A stretch of DNA of 64,000 bases from Planctomycetota bacterium. GTDB taxonomy: Bacteria > Planctomycetota > UBA8742 > UBA2392. The stretch lies in NCBI GenBank assembly GCA_016712285.1, contig JADJRK010000001.1, positions 806,001 to 870,000 on the forward strand, read 5' to 3'. This document shows, piece by piece, positions 1 to 8,461 of this stretch. The notes under the pieces were generated by a model. It saw only the letters and a list, made by a program, of their open reading frames with translations. It ran no database searches and was not told the DNA's origin. The first letter of the stretch is position 1. Each line of letters opens with the position of its first letter. The position numbers and the translations under genes are program-made.

Positions 1-237
1 TACGACTCCAAAGAACCGGACCTTGGTGACCGGTTCTTGGACTTCGCTCAATCATTGATTCGAGCAGTGGCCGAGCGCCCCGACTCTTTCCCTTCGGTCG
101 GCGGCCAAGTCAGAGTCGCTCACGCCAAGCCCTTTCCATACAAGGTTTACTTTCACGCGACAAACGACTCCGTGAAGGTGTTTGCAGTGCTGCATGGTGC
201 CCGACGCCCGGGATCTTGGCGGGCCCGGCTGCGATAA
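1..237 (+). CDS. ParE/RelE-family toxin, 3' part (partial at window edge)
   Basis: The frame is open from base 1 and ends at TAA 235-237, giving the last 78 residues; the start lies outside the window. Visible blocks match the C-terminal half of type II ParE/RelE toxins: 'DLGDRFL', 'ERPDSFPSV', 'KPFPYKVYF', 'VFAVLHGARRPGSW' and an Arg-rich end. In this family the fold targets gyrase (ParE) or ribosome-bound mRNA (RelE), and the toxin is held in check by an antitoxin gene usually just upstream. That partner would lie left of the window and cannot be checked. The toxin target cannot be told from sequence. The family assignment is fairly secure, toxicity is inferred. Confidence 0.75.
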   Translation, partial: YDSKEPDLGDRFLDFAQSLIRAVAERPDSFPSVGGQVRVAHAKPFPYKVYFHATNDSVKVFAVLHGARRPGSWRARLR

Positions 238-299
238 GGCTCAAAAAAGTAGTACTGAACTGAACGTAAGTCTGAATGAGCCCGCGCCACCCATGATTG

Positions 300-1154
300 A
301 TGGCCATTGCGAGCATGCCCTGGTACGACCTGCCGGAAGTCCGCCAGTACACGGACGACCTGTGGCAAGCCGTTGCCCGGCAACTCCGCGCCGACGGCGT
401 GAACTACGTTCCGGACGTTCTTGAGCGCGACCTGCACCACAGCGAGCAATGGATTCACCCTTCGCTCATGTTCACGCAGGCGTGCGGCTACGACATTGCC
501 CTTGATGCCGGGCGCTTTCTGAAGGCCATTGCGGCCCCGTGCTTCCTGATGCCGGGTTGCAGCGCGCATTACTACTCAAGCAACGTGGTTGTGCGCGAAA
601 GCTCTGACGCTCAAGAACTTGCGGACCTGCGCGGACTACGCGCGGTGATCAACAACGTTTCGTCGCACAGCGGCACCAATTCGTTCCGGGCCATGATCGC
701 GCCGTTGTCCCGCGAAGGTCGCTTCTTTGGTGCCGTGGCCGAAAGCGGCGCTCACGTCACGAGTATCGAAATGCTGCACAACGGGCAAGCCGACGTCGCC
801 TGCATTGACTGCGTGACGTGGGGCCTGCTCAAGCTGCACCGGCCCGCGTTCCTGCAGGGGTTGCGGGTGCTGGCCCAGACGCCGCTTGCGCCCGCGCCGC
901 CGTACGTGACCAGCGTGCGCTATGGTCGCGTGTTTTCGCGCAAGCTGCAAAACGCACTGGTACGCGTGATGAGCAACCCCGACACAACCCAGACCCGCGC
1001 GAGCCTTGGCATCGGCGGCGTTGCGCTGCTGGACAACGGCGTGTACCAGCGCATTCTCGACTTTGAAGCTGTCGCCGCAGAGCACGGCTACTTTGAGCTG
1101 CCGGCGCCGGAGACCTCAGTGCTCAATCGGCTGCGCATGCGCGCTTCGACCTGA
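300..1154 (+). CDS. PhnD-like substrate-binding protein without signal peptide
   Basis: A 284-residue protein of the phosphate/phosphite/phosphonate (PhnD-like) binding fold. The N-terminus 'MAIASMPWYDLPEV' is typical of stand-alone members of this group, which start directly at the first beta strand. Supporting blocks are 'LMFTQACGYD', 'LADLRGLRAVINN', 'SHSGTNSFRA', 'GAVAESGAHVTS' and 'ADVACIDCVTW'. No signal peptide or lipobox is present and no ABC permease or ATPase lies beside it, so the protein is probably cytoplasmic and may act as a sensor or scavenger. ATG 300 was chosen; TTG 297 and ATG 315 are alternatives and no clear Shine-Dalgarno site separates them. The ligand is unknown. Confidence 0.8.
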   Translation: MAIASMPWYDLPEVRQYTDDLWQAVARQLRADGVNYVPDVLERDLHHSEQWIHPSLMFTQACGYDIALDAGRFLKAIAAPCFLMPGCSAHYYSSNVVVRESSDAQELADLRGLRAVINNVSSHSGTNSFRAMIAPLSREGRFFGAVAESGAHVTSIEMLHNGQADVACIDCVTWGLLKLHRPAFLQGLRVLAQTPLAPAPPYVTSVRYGRVFSRKLQNALVRVMSNPDTTQTRASLGIGGVALLDNGVYQRILDFEAVAAEHGYFELPAPETSVLNRLRMRAST

Positions 1155-1157
1155 CGC

Positions 1158-1379
1158 TCAATCGTCGCCGCCCGGATCTTGGCTGTCTGTCTGGATCTTG
1201 TGGTTCTTGTCAGTCTTGGCGACGACCACGTAGATGGCCGCAGCCACCATCAGCAACACAACCCCGCTGACGATTGCCAGTGCATTGTTCTGGATCCATT
1301 CCCACACCTGGCTCATGACCCAAGCATGGGCCAATCCGGGCATCAGGGCAAGCGATATCGAAAGTTTGCAGCCGGTCAC
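1158..1379 (-). CDS. Small membrane protein, 73 aa
   Basis: It begins with GTG directly after the TGA stop of the threonine aldolase gene, so translation is probably coupled to it. The N-terminus 'TGCKLSISLALMPGLAHA' resembles a cleavable signal peptide. It is followed by 'MSQVWEWIQNN', one hydrophobic segment (about residues 33-53) and a polar tail ending 'DPGGDD'. A start at the internal ATG (MSQVW) would give a simple single-pass protein. No family is recognised. It reads convergently toward the PhnD-like gene. Confidence is moderate because the ORF is short and no homolog can be checked. Confidence 0.55.
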   Translation of the reverse strand: MTGCKLSISLALMPGLAHAWVMSQVWEWIQNNALAIVSGVVLLMVAAAIYVVVAKTDKNHKIQTDSQDPGGDD

Positions 1380-2411
1380 TCAGGCCAAGATCTGGCGCCA
1401 GGCCTGCAACGCGCGGTCTACGTCTTCGTGATCGACGTCGTTGTGGGTGACCAACCGCCAGCGGTTGCCCAGGACCATGGCCAACACCTTCTGTTCGGCG
1501 AGACGCTTCAGCCATGTGTCGAATTCGCTGTCGCGGCCCGGCACTGCGAAGTACAGGATATTGGTCTGTACGGTTGACATGTCAAGTTGCACGCCGCGCA
1601 GCCCGGCCAATCCCTCTGCGAGTCGGCGGGCGTTGGCGTGGTCGTCTTTGAGACGCTCGATCATCTTCGTGATGCTTACGATCCCGCAGGCTGCCAACAG
1701 GCCACTCTGGCGCATGCCGCCGCCGAGTTGCTTTCGCATGTAGCGGCCGCGCTCGATTTGTTCGCGGCTGCCGACAAGCACGCTGCCCACTGGCGAGCAC
1801 AGGCCCTTGCTCAGGCACACGCTGATCGTGTCAAAGGGCGCGCACCAGTCTTTCAATGGTACGCCGGTGGCGACGTGTGCGTTCCAGAGCCGGGCGCCGT
1901 CGAGGTGGTAGGCGGTCTTGTTGCGACGCGCGACCTCGGCCAGCGCGTGAATGTTCTCAAGCGGCACAATGGTTCCGCCCGCCGCGTTGTGCGTGTTCTC
2001 CACGGTGATCAATGCGGTGCGCGGGTTGTGGATGTTCTTCGGGCGTACCAGCTTCTGGACTTCTCCGGGCTCCATCATGCCCAGGCTGCCATGCACCGGG
2101 CGCACCTGCGCCCGCGCGATCAAGGCCAGAGCGCCGGACTCGTTGTTGTACGTGTGGGCGCCGAACTCGCAGATCACTTCTTCGCCGTCGCGCGCGTGCA
2201 GCGCAATCGCAATCTGGTTGCCCATCGTGCCGCTGGGCACGAACAAGCCGGCTTCTTTCCCGAGAAGATCGGCGGTCATGGCCTCAAGTCTCGTGACCGT
2301 GGGCTCGGTGCCGAGCACGTCATCGCCCAGCTCAGCACGGGCCATGGCCTCGTACATCTCGGGGGTTGGCAGCGTGACGGTGTCAGAACGAAAGTCAGAA
2401 ATCTTGTGCAT
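1380..2411 (-). CDS. ltaE: Low-specificity L-threonine aldolase
   Basis: A PLP-dependent fold-type I enzyme cleaving L-threonine or L-allo-threonine to glycine and acetaldehyde in the cytoplasm. The start at ATG 2411 gives 343 residues beginning 'MHKISDFRSDTVTLPTPEM', the usual N-terminus; a longer in-frame extension is unlike the family. Diagnostic blocks are 'ELGDDVLGTEPTV', 'FVPSGTMGNQIA', 'CEFGAHTY', 'VENTHNAAGG', 'HLDGARLWNA' (Asp binding the pyridine nitrogen) and 'CLSKGLCSPVGS', which holds the Schiff-base lysine. The length is normal. The gene diverges from the asparaginase gene across about 140 bp that should hold both promoters, and it is followed without a gap by a small membrane protein gene. 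Confidence 0.95.
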   Translation of the reverse strand: MHKISDFRSDTVTLPTPEMYEAMARAELGDDVLGTEPTVTRLEAMTADLLGKEAGLFVPSGTMGNQIAIALHARDGEEVICEFGAHTYNNESGALALIARAQVRPVHGSLGMMEPGEVQKLVRPKNIHNPRTALITVENTHNAAGGTIVPLENIHALAEVARRNKTAYHLDGARLWNAHVATGVPLKDWCAPFDTISVCLSKGLCSPVGSVLVGSREQIERGRYMRKQLGGGMRQSGLLAACGIVSITKMIERLKDDHANARRLAEGLAGLRGVQLDMSTVQTNILYFAVPGRDSEFDTWLKRLAEQKVLAMVLGNRWRLVTHNDVDHEDVDRALQAWRQILA

Positions 2412-2553
2412 GGCAATCTCCGGCGCACAACCTAATCGATAGGCGCGCTTTGCTGTAGGGTCAAGTCGCTGAAAGTGGCGCATGCCGGTGCCCAACGGCG
2501 TCCTGTGTGTGCTACGCAGTTGCCGCGCTTCGTGCGCTTCCTAGATTGCTGGC

Positions 2554-3522
2554 GTGAACAGACCTCGGCTCAAGCTCATTTTCACAGGCGGCACGATCAG
2601 CATGCGCGACGACGCCGGCCGTGGCGCTGTGCCCGTGCTGTCCGGCGACGAGTTACTCAAGGATGTCCCGGGCCTTAACAGTTTCTGCACTGTCCACGTG
2701 GACGACTTCGGCCAGCTGCCGGGCCCGCACATGACGCCCGCGCGCATGCTTGAACTCAGCAACCGCGTGCAGGCTGCGCTGGTCAATCACGATGGCGTTG
2801 TCATTACACATGGCACTGACACCCTTGAGGAAACTGCGACACTGCTCGACCTGCGGCACACGGGTGACAAGCCGGTCGTGCTCGTCGGCGCCATGCGCAC
2901 CAGCAGCCAGCTTTCGTGGGACGGCCCGATCAACCTGTACCAGGGCTGCCGCGTTGCCGCCGACGCGCGCGCAAGCGGGCGCGGGGTCATGGTGGTCATG
3001 AACTCAACCGTGTTCGCCGCCAGCGAAGTCACGAAGACTTACACGGATGCGATAGACACGTTTCAGTCGCCCGATGTCGGCCCGTTGGGCCTGTTTGATG
3101 GCGACGAGTTGCGGCTGCACCGCTACCCGGTAGCGCGCAAGGCAATTGCCGGCGAACGGTTGGAGTTGCGCGTGGGCCTTGTTGTCGCCAGCGCCGGCGA
3201 CGACGGCAGCCTGATCGACAGTTGCGTAAAGCGCGGCGACAAGGGCCTGGTCATAGAGGCCATGGGCCGCGGAAACCTGCCGCCGCCCATGGCTGACGCC
3301 GCCAGGCGCGCCGTGGAATCCGGCGTGCTGACGGTGCTGACATCCCGCTGCTGGGGCGGGCGCGTCAGCGGCACCTATGGCTATGAGGGCGGTGGCGCGC
3401 GGCTGCGCGAGCTGGGACTGGTGTTCGCGCCAGGCATTCCGGGCCACAAGGCGCGCATGATTGTGATGGCAGCCCTGGGCGCGGGGATGGATGCGAAAGG
3501 GCTGCGCACATGGCTGAGCTAG
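2554..3522 (+). CDS. L-asparaginase
   Basis: Bacterial asparaginase/glutaminase family, 322 residues from GTG 2554; hydrolyses L-asparagine to aspartate and ammonia. Both catalytic signatures are present: 'IFTGGTISM' near residue 10 with the nucleophilic Thr, and 'VITHGTDTLEETA' near residue 83 with the second Thr-Asp pair. 'GAMRTSSQLSWDG' and the C-terminal 'APGIPGHKARM' also match. No signal peptide is seen, so it looks like the cytoplasmic AnsA-like form. Its 3' end overlaps the coaB start by 13 bp, placing it first in a four-gene operon. Substrate preference cannot be read from sequence. Confidence 0.93.
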   Translation: MNRPRLKLIFTGGTISMRDDAGRGAVPVLSGDELLKDVPGLNSFCTVHVDDFGQLPGPHMTPARMLELSNRVQAALVNHDGVVITHGTDTLEETATLLDLRHTGDKPVVLVGAMRTSSQLSWDGPINLYQGCRVAADARASGRGVMVVMNSTVFAASEVTKTYTDAIDTFQSPDVGPLGLFDGDELRLHRYPVARKAIAGERLELRVGLVVASAGDDGSLIDSCVKRGDKGLVIEAMGRGNLPPPMADAARRAVESGVLTVLTSRCWGGRVSGTYGYEGGGARLRELGLVFAPGIPGHKARMIVMAALGAGMDAKGLRTWLS

Positions 3523-4187
3523 CGGCGAACGTCCTGATTACAGCCGGGCCCACGCACGAGTTTCTTGATGACGTGCGCTTTCTCAGCAACCCGAGTATCG
3601 GAAGAATGGGCATGGAGCTCGCCAAGGCTGCAAGAGCGGCTGGTGCTGCCGTGACCGTGGTGTGCGGGCCAACCCACCTTGCGCCGCCGCCAGGTGTGCG
3701 CTGGATCCCAGTGGTCAGCGCGCGGGACATGCTGGTCGCCGCGAAAGAGCGCTTTGAAGCCTGCGATGTGTTCATCGCCAGTGCGGCGGTCAGCGACTAT
3801 CGGCCGAAAGAGCGATTCGATGGCAAGCTCAAGAAGGGCGCCAAAGAGACCACGTTGAAACTGGTGCAGAACCCGGACATTCTCAAGACGCTGGGCAAGA
3901 AGCGTCGCGACGGGCAGGTGATCGTGGGCTACAGCCTTGAGGTCAAAGACCCGGTGAAACACGGGCTCAAGAAGCTGAAGGCGAAGCACTGCGACCTGAT
4001 GGTGGTCAACACGCCGGGGCACTTTGGCGAGGGCTCAGAGCACGTTTGGATCATCAATGACCGGGGAATCGTGGCGGAGTTGCCGCCGTCGGGCAAAGAT
4101 GCAGTCGCACTGAAAGTCATTGAGTTGGCAGCGATGCTTCATGCGGGCGCTAGCGTGCCGCAGCTTAGAGGATTTGACGAGGCATGA
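3510..4187 (+). CDS. coaB: Phosphopantothenate-cysteine ligase (CoaB domain only)
   Basis: Joins 4'-phosphopantothenate and cysteine in coenzyme A synthesis. The 225 residues correspond to the C-terminal CoaB half of the usual bifunctional CoaBC. 'VLITAGPTHEFLDDVRFLSN' followed by 'PSIGRMG' is the nucleotide-binding start, and 'IASAAVSDYRPKE' holds the conserved Asp and Lys. 'QNPDILKTLG' and 'DLMVVNTPG' (for the usual 'vvNd') fit the rest. The flavin-dependent CoaC decarboxylase domain is absent here and not encoded elsewhere in the window. It overlaps asparaginase upstream (13 bp) and the FAH gene downstream (4 bp, ATGA). The family is clear; whether a separate CoaC exists cannot be seen. 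Confidence 0.9.
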   Translation: MAELAANVLITAGPTHEFLDDVRFLSNPSIGRMGMELAKAARAAGAAVTVVCGPTHLAPPPGVRWIPVVSARDMLVAAKERFEACDVFIASAAVSDYRPKERFDGKLKKGAKETTLKLVQNPDILKTLGKKRRDGQVIVGYSLEVKDPVKHGLKKLKAKHCDLMVVNTPGHFGEGSEHVWIINDRGIVAELPPSGKDAVALKVIELAAMLHAGASVPQLRGFDEA

Positions 4188-5053
4188 TGCGCTTCTTTGC
4201 ATTGGACGTGAACGGAGAAAGGCATCTTGGCGTCGAGCGCGACGGCGTGCAGCACGACATTACGCGCGGCGCTGTGCGCGACTTCGGCAAGCGCGAGCTC
4301 ATTGAGTTTCTGCGCGCCGACGAGCTTGACGCGCTGATCGCTTCCATTGCGCAGGAAACACTGTTGCTCGAGGAGATGCCGGGCACGATTGACTGGCTGC
4401 CCCCGATTCCGCGGCCGGGCAAGATTCTGGCGATGGTCCAAAACTATCGAAAGCACGCAGCCGAGTTCGGGAACACCGCGCCGCCGGCCCCGGTGTGGTT
4501 CAGCAAACTGACCACCAGCCTTGTTGGGCACAATCACGCGATCGTGGTGCCCGATTGGGTGGATGGGCGCGTGGACCATGAAGTCGAGCTGGGTGTCGTG
4601 ATCGGGCGGCATGTCAAAGCGCTGAAGGCCGGCGCGCTGGATTGCGTGGCGGGGTACACCATCATCAACGATGTCAGCGCGCGTCGCGTGCAGAAAGACG
4701 ACCGCGAGAACAAGCACCCGTGGCTGCGCAGCAAGAACTTTGACACGTTCACGCCGATGGGCCCGTACTTCGTACCTGCGCGCTTTGTGCTGGAACCGCA
4801 GAAACTGCGCATTGCCTGCCGCGTGAACGGTGAGGCCAGGCAGGATGCAACCACAGCCGACATGATCCACGACATAGAAAGCATCATCATCGAGATGTCT
4901 CGCTGGATGACCCTGGAGCCCGGGGACGTTATCGCTACAGGCACACCCGAAGGCGTCGGCAACCTCGCGGGCGGCGACGTGTGCGAATGCGAGATTGCGG
5001 GCCTGGGCGTGCTTCGCAACCCCGTGGAACGCGCAGCCAGAAAGCAGGATTGA
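4184..5053 (+). CDS. Fumarylacetoacetate hydrolase (FAH) family protein
   Basis: 289 residues, start ATG 4184 inside the coaB stop (ATGA overlap). The C-terminal two thirds carry the FAH catalytic core: 'PGKILAMVQNYRKHAAEFG', 'VDHEVELGVVIGRHV' with the metal-binding Glu pair, 'GYTIINDVSARRVQ', 'SKNFDTFTPMGPYF' and 'DVIATGTPEGVGNLAGGD'. Family members hydrolyse or decarboxylate beta-diketo acids or acylpyruvates with Mg2+. The closest styles are 2-hydroxyhepta-2,4-diene-1,7-dioate isomerase and acylpyruvase. No aromatic-degradation genes lie nearby, so a housekeeping role such as acylpyruvate or oxaloacetate clean-up is as likely. Substrate is left open. Confidence 0.9.
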   Translation: MMRFFALDVNGERHLGVERDGVQHDITRGAVRDFGKRELIEFLRADELDALIASIAQETLLLEEMPGTIDWLPPIPRPGKILAMVQNYRKHAAEFGNTAPPAPVWFSKLTTSLVGHNHAIVVPDWVDGRVDHEVELGVVIGRHVKALKAGALDCVAGYTIINDVSARRVQKDDRENKHPWLRSKNFDTFTPMGPYFVPARFVLEPQKLRIACRVNGEARQDATTADMIHDIESIIIEMSRWMTLEPGDVIATGTPEGVGNLAGGDVCECEIAGLGVLRNPVERAARKQD

Positions 5054-6076
5054 GTGGACCAGTCCAGGGCAGACTACAGCGGCGCAGCCAACCTGCTTAC
5101 GCGGGCGCGTCGTGTTGTACTGGGTGGCCACCCGCAGATGGATGGAGACGCCCTGGGCAGCCTGCTGGCATTGCGCGCTGCGCTGATTGCTTCGGGGCGC
5201 GAGTGCATCGCGGTTACACAAGACAGCGACGCGGGCAAGTACGGTTTTCTGGAAGGCGCGGATTCGCTGCGGCCGATCCAGCAGGTCGAAACGCTTGAGG
5301 GCTACGACACCTGCGTCATGGTCGATTGCGGCGCCGAAAGCCGTGCACGCGGCATTCTGCGGCGCCTGGCGCCGGGAACGCGAGTGCTGAACCTAGACCA
5401 TCACATCGACAACCCGGGCTTTGGCGACGTTGCCGTCGTGTTGCCGCACGCCAGCAGCAGTGGCGAGGTTGTGTTTCATACTTTGAAGCAGGCGGGCATT
5501 CCGCTGAACAAGGCAGCCGCCGAGGCGCTGTTCGTGGCCATCGTGACCGACACCGGGCGTTTCATGTTCAGCAACAGCACGCCGGATTCTTACCGGATCA
5601 TCGCGCAACTGGTCGAAGACTTTGCACTGGATGTATCCACGCTCACGGGCCACATATACCGCAGCAAGTCCATCAAGCGATTGAGGCTTGAGGCCATGGT
5701 GGCCGGCACGCTGGCCGTGCACATGGATGGCAAGCTGGCGGTTGCCACGGTGACGCGCGAGATGCTGGAAGCCACGGGTTGCAACGAGGCCGATGCCGCC
5801 GAGATGGTGACGATCCCGAAGTCGCTGCGTGGCACGATGGTCTGCATCCTGTTTCGGGAAAGCGCGCCCGACGACCTGAAAGTGAGTTGGCGCAGCGAAG
5901 GCCAGATTGCGGTCAATGAAATCGCGGCACTGTTCAACGGCGGCGGGCACCTGCGCGCATCAGGCGCCAATGTGCGCGGCAGGCCGGTGCATGATGTACA
6001 GCGCGAAATTGTGGCTGCGACGGTGAAGGCACTGACCGCGACGCTGAAGCAGACCGGCGGCGCGATCATCGTTTAA
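5054..6076 (+). CDS. nrnA: DHH/DHHA1 phosphoesterase, NrnA-like
   Basis: 340 residues from GTG 5054, directly after the FAH stop codon. The DHH domain shows motif I 'GGHPQMDGDALGSLLAL', motif II 'VMVDCGAES', motif III 'LNLDHHIDNPGFGD' (the DHH) and motif IV 'IVTDTGRFMFSN'. The DHHA1 domain ends in 'FNGGGHLRASGA'. These Mn2+-binding residues define the NrnA/Orn-like family, which degrades short oligoribonucleotides and 3'-phosphoadenosine 5'-phosphate. Motif I reads HPQMDGD where many NrnA proteins have HxNPDGD. The length is typical. It is the last gene of the asparaginase-coaB-FAH operon and is convergent with the ligase gene 12 bp away. Cytoplasmic. Confidence 0.9.
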   Translation: MDQSRADYSGAANLLTRARRVVLGGHPQMDGDALGSLLALRAALIASGRECIAVTQDSDAGKYGFLEGADSLRPIQQVETLEGYDTCVMVDCGAESRARGILRRLAPGTRVLNLDHHIDNPGFGDVAVVLPHASSSGEVVFHTLKQAGIPLNKAAAEALFVAIVTDTGRFMFSNSTPDSYRIIAQLVEDFALDVSTLTGHIYRSKSIKRLRLEAMVAGTLAVHMDGKLAVATVTREMLEATGCNEADAAEMVTIPKSLRGTMVCILFRESAPDDLKVSWRSEGQIAVNEIAALFNGGGHLRASGANVRGRPVHDVQREIVAATVKALTATLKQTGGAIIV

Positions 6077-6088
6077 AGTGCCAGTTTC

Positions 6089-8110
6089 CTACTCTTCTTC
6101 ATCGCGCTGGATCGGGCGTTTCGTGCCCTGGATCAGCTTGCGCAACTCAATCACGCGCGTCTTGCCCGCCACGTCCTGCGGCAACCTGCGTGCAAAGATG
6201 ATGCTGCTTGGCCGTTTCTTTTCCGGCAGTTTGGCTGCCAGGTAGCGGCGAATGTCCTGCTGCACGGTTTCAGCCTGGCTGTCATTGGCCGGCAGCCGCC
6301 CGCTTTCCGGCCCGCCTGAGAACGTTCCGGCTTTCATCACGACCCACGTAGTCACCTGCGGGCCCTTGCGTGGGTGATCAATGCCGACGGTTGCGACATT
6401 CTCGACTTTGTCGTGCGCGAACAGCAACTCATCTACTTCACGAGGCATCATGCGCTCGCTGCCAAGGTCAATCGCCTCGCCCTTCTTGCCCAGCACGTAC
6501 AGAAAGCCGTCACGATCGATCCGGCCCATATCGCCGGTGTGGAACCAGCCGCCGGCAAACGCCACCGGGTTGAGCTGCGGCCGGTGCAGATACTCTTTCA
6601 GGACGTTCTCGCCCCAGACGCAGATTTCGCCGGGCTCATCGATGTCGGCGGTCGGGAACATCGCCGGGCTCATGCGCTGCAGGCTGTTCGGTTGCCATTC
6701 GGTCAGCGGGCGTGCCGGCTGTCGGTCATCCTGGATTGCAACTTTGTTGCCGACAGCCACACCCACGCTGCCGATGCGGCGTGTGCCGTCGCCGGGGTTC
6801 AGCGTTGCGAAACACGTGGTCTCCGCCATGCTGAAGCCCTCAATCACCGGCGTCAGGAAGCACTTCTCAAACGCCTTCTGCACAGCCGATGGCAGCGGCG
6901 CCGCGCCGCAGATCACGCGCTCAAGGCTGCTGATGTCGTGGGCCCGCGCCAACCCTTTTTCGCGGGCATCCGTGTCGTCACGTTGCGCAAGCGCGCCCGG
7001 GCTTTCGTATGCCGATGGCCATGGTGCATTCACTTTTGCGCGTCCGCGGGCGGCCTCAGACAGCTCGCGGTCGGCAAGGATGCCCAGCATGCTCGGCACA
7101 GCCGATAGCGTGGTGACGCGATAGCGCTCAACGGCTTTCCAGACGCGGCTGACACTGAACTCGCGCGAAAGCACGACGCTGCCACCCATCACCAACGGCA
7201 AGAACAGCGACGTGACCTGTCCGTTGGCATGAAACAGCGGCAGCACGCTCATTACGCGCTGTTCTTGGCCAAGACTCAGCCAGACAGAAAGCCAGCGCGC
7301 AGAAGTCATGAATTGACGGTGTTGCAGAATCGCGCCGCGCGGCTGATCAAGCTGGTGGCCGGTGTAAACAATCTCGGCTTCGTCCCACCAGCGCGGGTGT
7401 TCGGTGGGCAGTTCGGCGTCGCTGGCGGCGTCGATGCTGGTGTGCAGGTCCAGCACCTGTTGCCCGCCGGCGGGCTGCGACTTTGCAGGTGCGTGGCTGT
7501 GGTCCAGATTGTCTGCGACCAGAACCGCATCCAGGCCCGGCAAGAGTTGCAGGTCGCCCAAGGCGTGGTAGGTGTTGCTGTCGGTGACCAGGTAGTTTGC
7601 GCCGCAGTCTTCCAGCGCAAAGCGCAGCGTATCGACGGGCAGCGCGAGGTTCAGCGGCACGGCGATAAAGCCGCCCTTCATCGCCCCCAGCAGCGCAAAC
7701 ACGAAGTCAGGCGAATTCGGCAAGACCAGTGCCACGCGGCTGCCGCTGGTGGCGCCCAAGCCGCGCAGCAGGTTTGCCACGCGGTTCGTGCGTTCATTGA
7801 GTTTGGCGAAGCTGTATTCGCGCCCGTCGTCTTCGTTGATCAGGAACGTGCGTGCGCCCAACTTCGCTGCCTGGCCCTCAATCAACGCGCGAACATTTTC
7901 GTATTCACCAAAGCGGCGCAGCGGCTCAGTGAATCGTGGCCGGACGCTGCTGGTACTGTGCTTGCCCGTCGGCGCCTTCGGCATTGTTGCTGTCGCAGCT
8001 TCGGATTTGCGCGCAACTCTTGCCGCGGGTTTCTTGGCTGGCGAAACGCGTGCCTTGCCTGCCGGTTTGGCCGGCTTCTTTGACTTCTTGCTCTTGGGTT
8101 TGGGCGCCAT
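6089..8110 (-). CDS. AMP-dependent acyl-CoA ligase-like protein, altered P-loop
   Basis: 673 residues. Residues 1-58 are a Lys/Ala/Pro-rich, histone-H1-like disordered tail. The rest is an ANL-superfamily adenylating enzyme of the long-chain acyl-CoA synthetase type: 'NERTNRVANLLRGLG', 'ALVLPNSPDFVFALLGAMK', 'VLPLFHANGQ', 'EGFSMAET', 'WFHTGDMGRIDRDGFLYVL' and 'LPQDVAGKTRVIELRKL' with the C-terminal lysine region. The ATP P-loop is abnormal: residues 249-259 read YTGHQLDQPRG where the family has YTSGTTGxPKG, with the same length. Activity is therefore uncertain; compensating frameshift errors in the sequence are also possible. It is convergent with nrnA and lies in the same direction as etfBA across a 412-bp gap. 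Together these suggest fatty-acid metabolism. Confidence 0.85.
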   Translation of the reverse strand: MAPKPKSKKSKKPAKPAGKARVSPAKKPAARVARKSEAATATMPKAPTGKHSTSSVRPRFTEPLRRFGEYENVRALIEGQAAKLGARTFLINEDDGREYSFAKLNERTNRVANLLRGLGATSGSRVALVLPNSPDFVFALLGAMKGGFIAVPLNLALPVDTLRFALEDCGANYLVTDSNTYHALGDLQLLPGLDAVLVADNLDHSHAPAKSQPAGGQQVLDLHTSIDAASDAELPTEHPRWWDEAEIVYTGHQLDQPRGAILQHRQFMTSARWLSVWLSLGQEQRVMSVLPLFHANGQVTSLFLPLVMGGSVVLSREFSVSRVWKAVERYRVTTLSAVPSMLGILADRELSEAARGRAKVNAPWPSAYESPGALAQRDDTDAREKGLARAHDISSLERVICGAAPLPSAVQKAFEKCFLTPVIEGFSMAETTCFATLNPGDGTRRIGSVGVAVGNKVAIQDDRQPARPLTEWQPNSLQRMSPAMFPTADIDEPGEICVWGENVLKEYLHRPQLNPVAFAGGWFHTGDMGRIDRDGFLYVLGKKGEAIDLGSERMMPREVDELLFAHDKVENVATVGIDHPRKGPQVTTWVVMKAGTFSGGPESGRLPANDSQAETVQQDIRRYLAAKLPEKKRPSSIIFARRLPQDVAGKTRVIELRKLIQGTKRPIQRDEEE

Positions 8111-8208
8111 GGTCGGGTCTCGAGCTGCCGCGTCAGGTTAGCGTGCAGTGCTGGAGTCTCAAGGCAGGCGGGTGTGTCAGAAAGCGGGTCGGCATTTCCC
8201 ACACACTT

Positions 8209-8217
8209 TGTGGATAA
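8209..8217 (-). promoter_or_regulatory. DnaA box (perfect TTATCCACA on minus strand)
   Basis: The 9-mer matches the consensus DnaA box at all positions. It lies 99 bp upstream of the ligase start and is part of the 14-bp direct repeat. Binding by DnaA is inferred from the match only. Confidence 0.5.
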
Positions 8218-8452
8218 AGTGTCAGTGTCGGTGCCGAGGTGGCTAAAAATCAAGGTTTCAGCAAAATCAAACGTCGAAAGTCCAGACTGGGTCCGAAACT
8301 GAGTCTGATGTCAAACTGGGTTCTAAGTATAAGGATATCTGTAGCTTAGGGTGTGTCAGTGAAATCACATGTTATAAGTTACGTTGTGTAATGCTCAGGC
8401 CCGGCCAACCAAGTCTTCACGCACTCGCCGGCAGCCCCATACCACAAAACTT

Positions 8453-8461
8453 TGTGGATAA
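8453..8461 (-). promoter_or_regulatory. DnaA box (perfect TTATCCACA on minus strand)
   Basis: Second perfect copy, same orientation, 244 bp from the first. It overlaps a perfect 7-bp inverted repeat (CCACAAA 8442-8448 / TTTGTGG 8451-8457). It lies about 60 bp downstream of the etfA stop codon. Confidence 0.5.

Noticed and set aside
8..31. Inverted repeat GAACCGG / CCGGTTC
   Set aside because: Inside the toxin coding sequence; explained by codon content.
4139..5221. 360-codon open frame opposite the FAH gene
   Set aside because: Antisense shadow of an operon whose genes all show family motifs.
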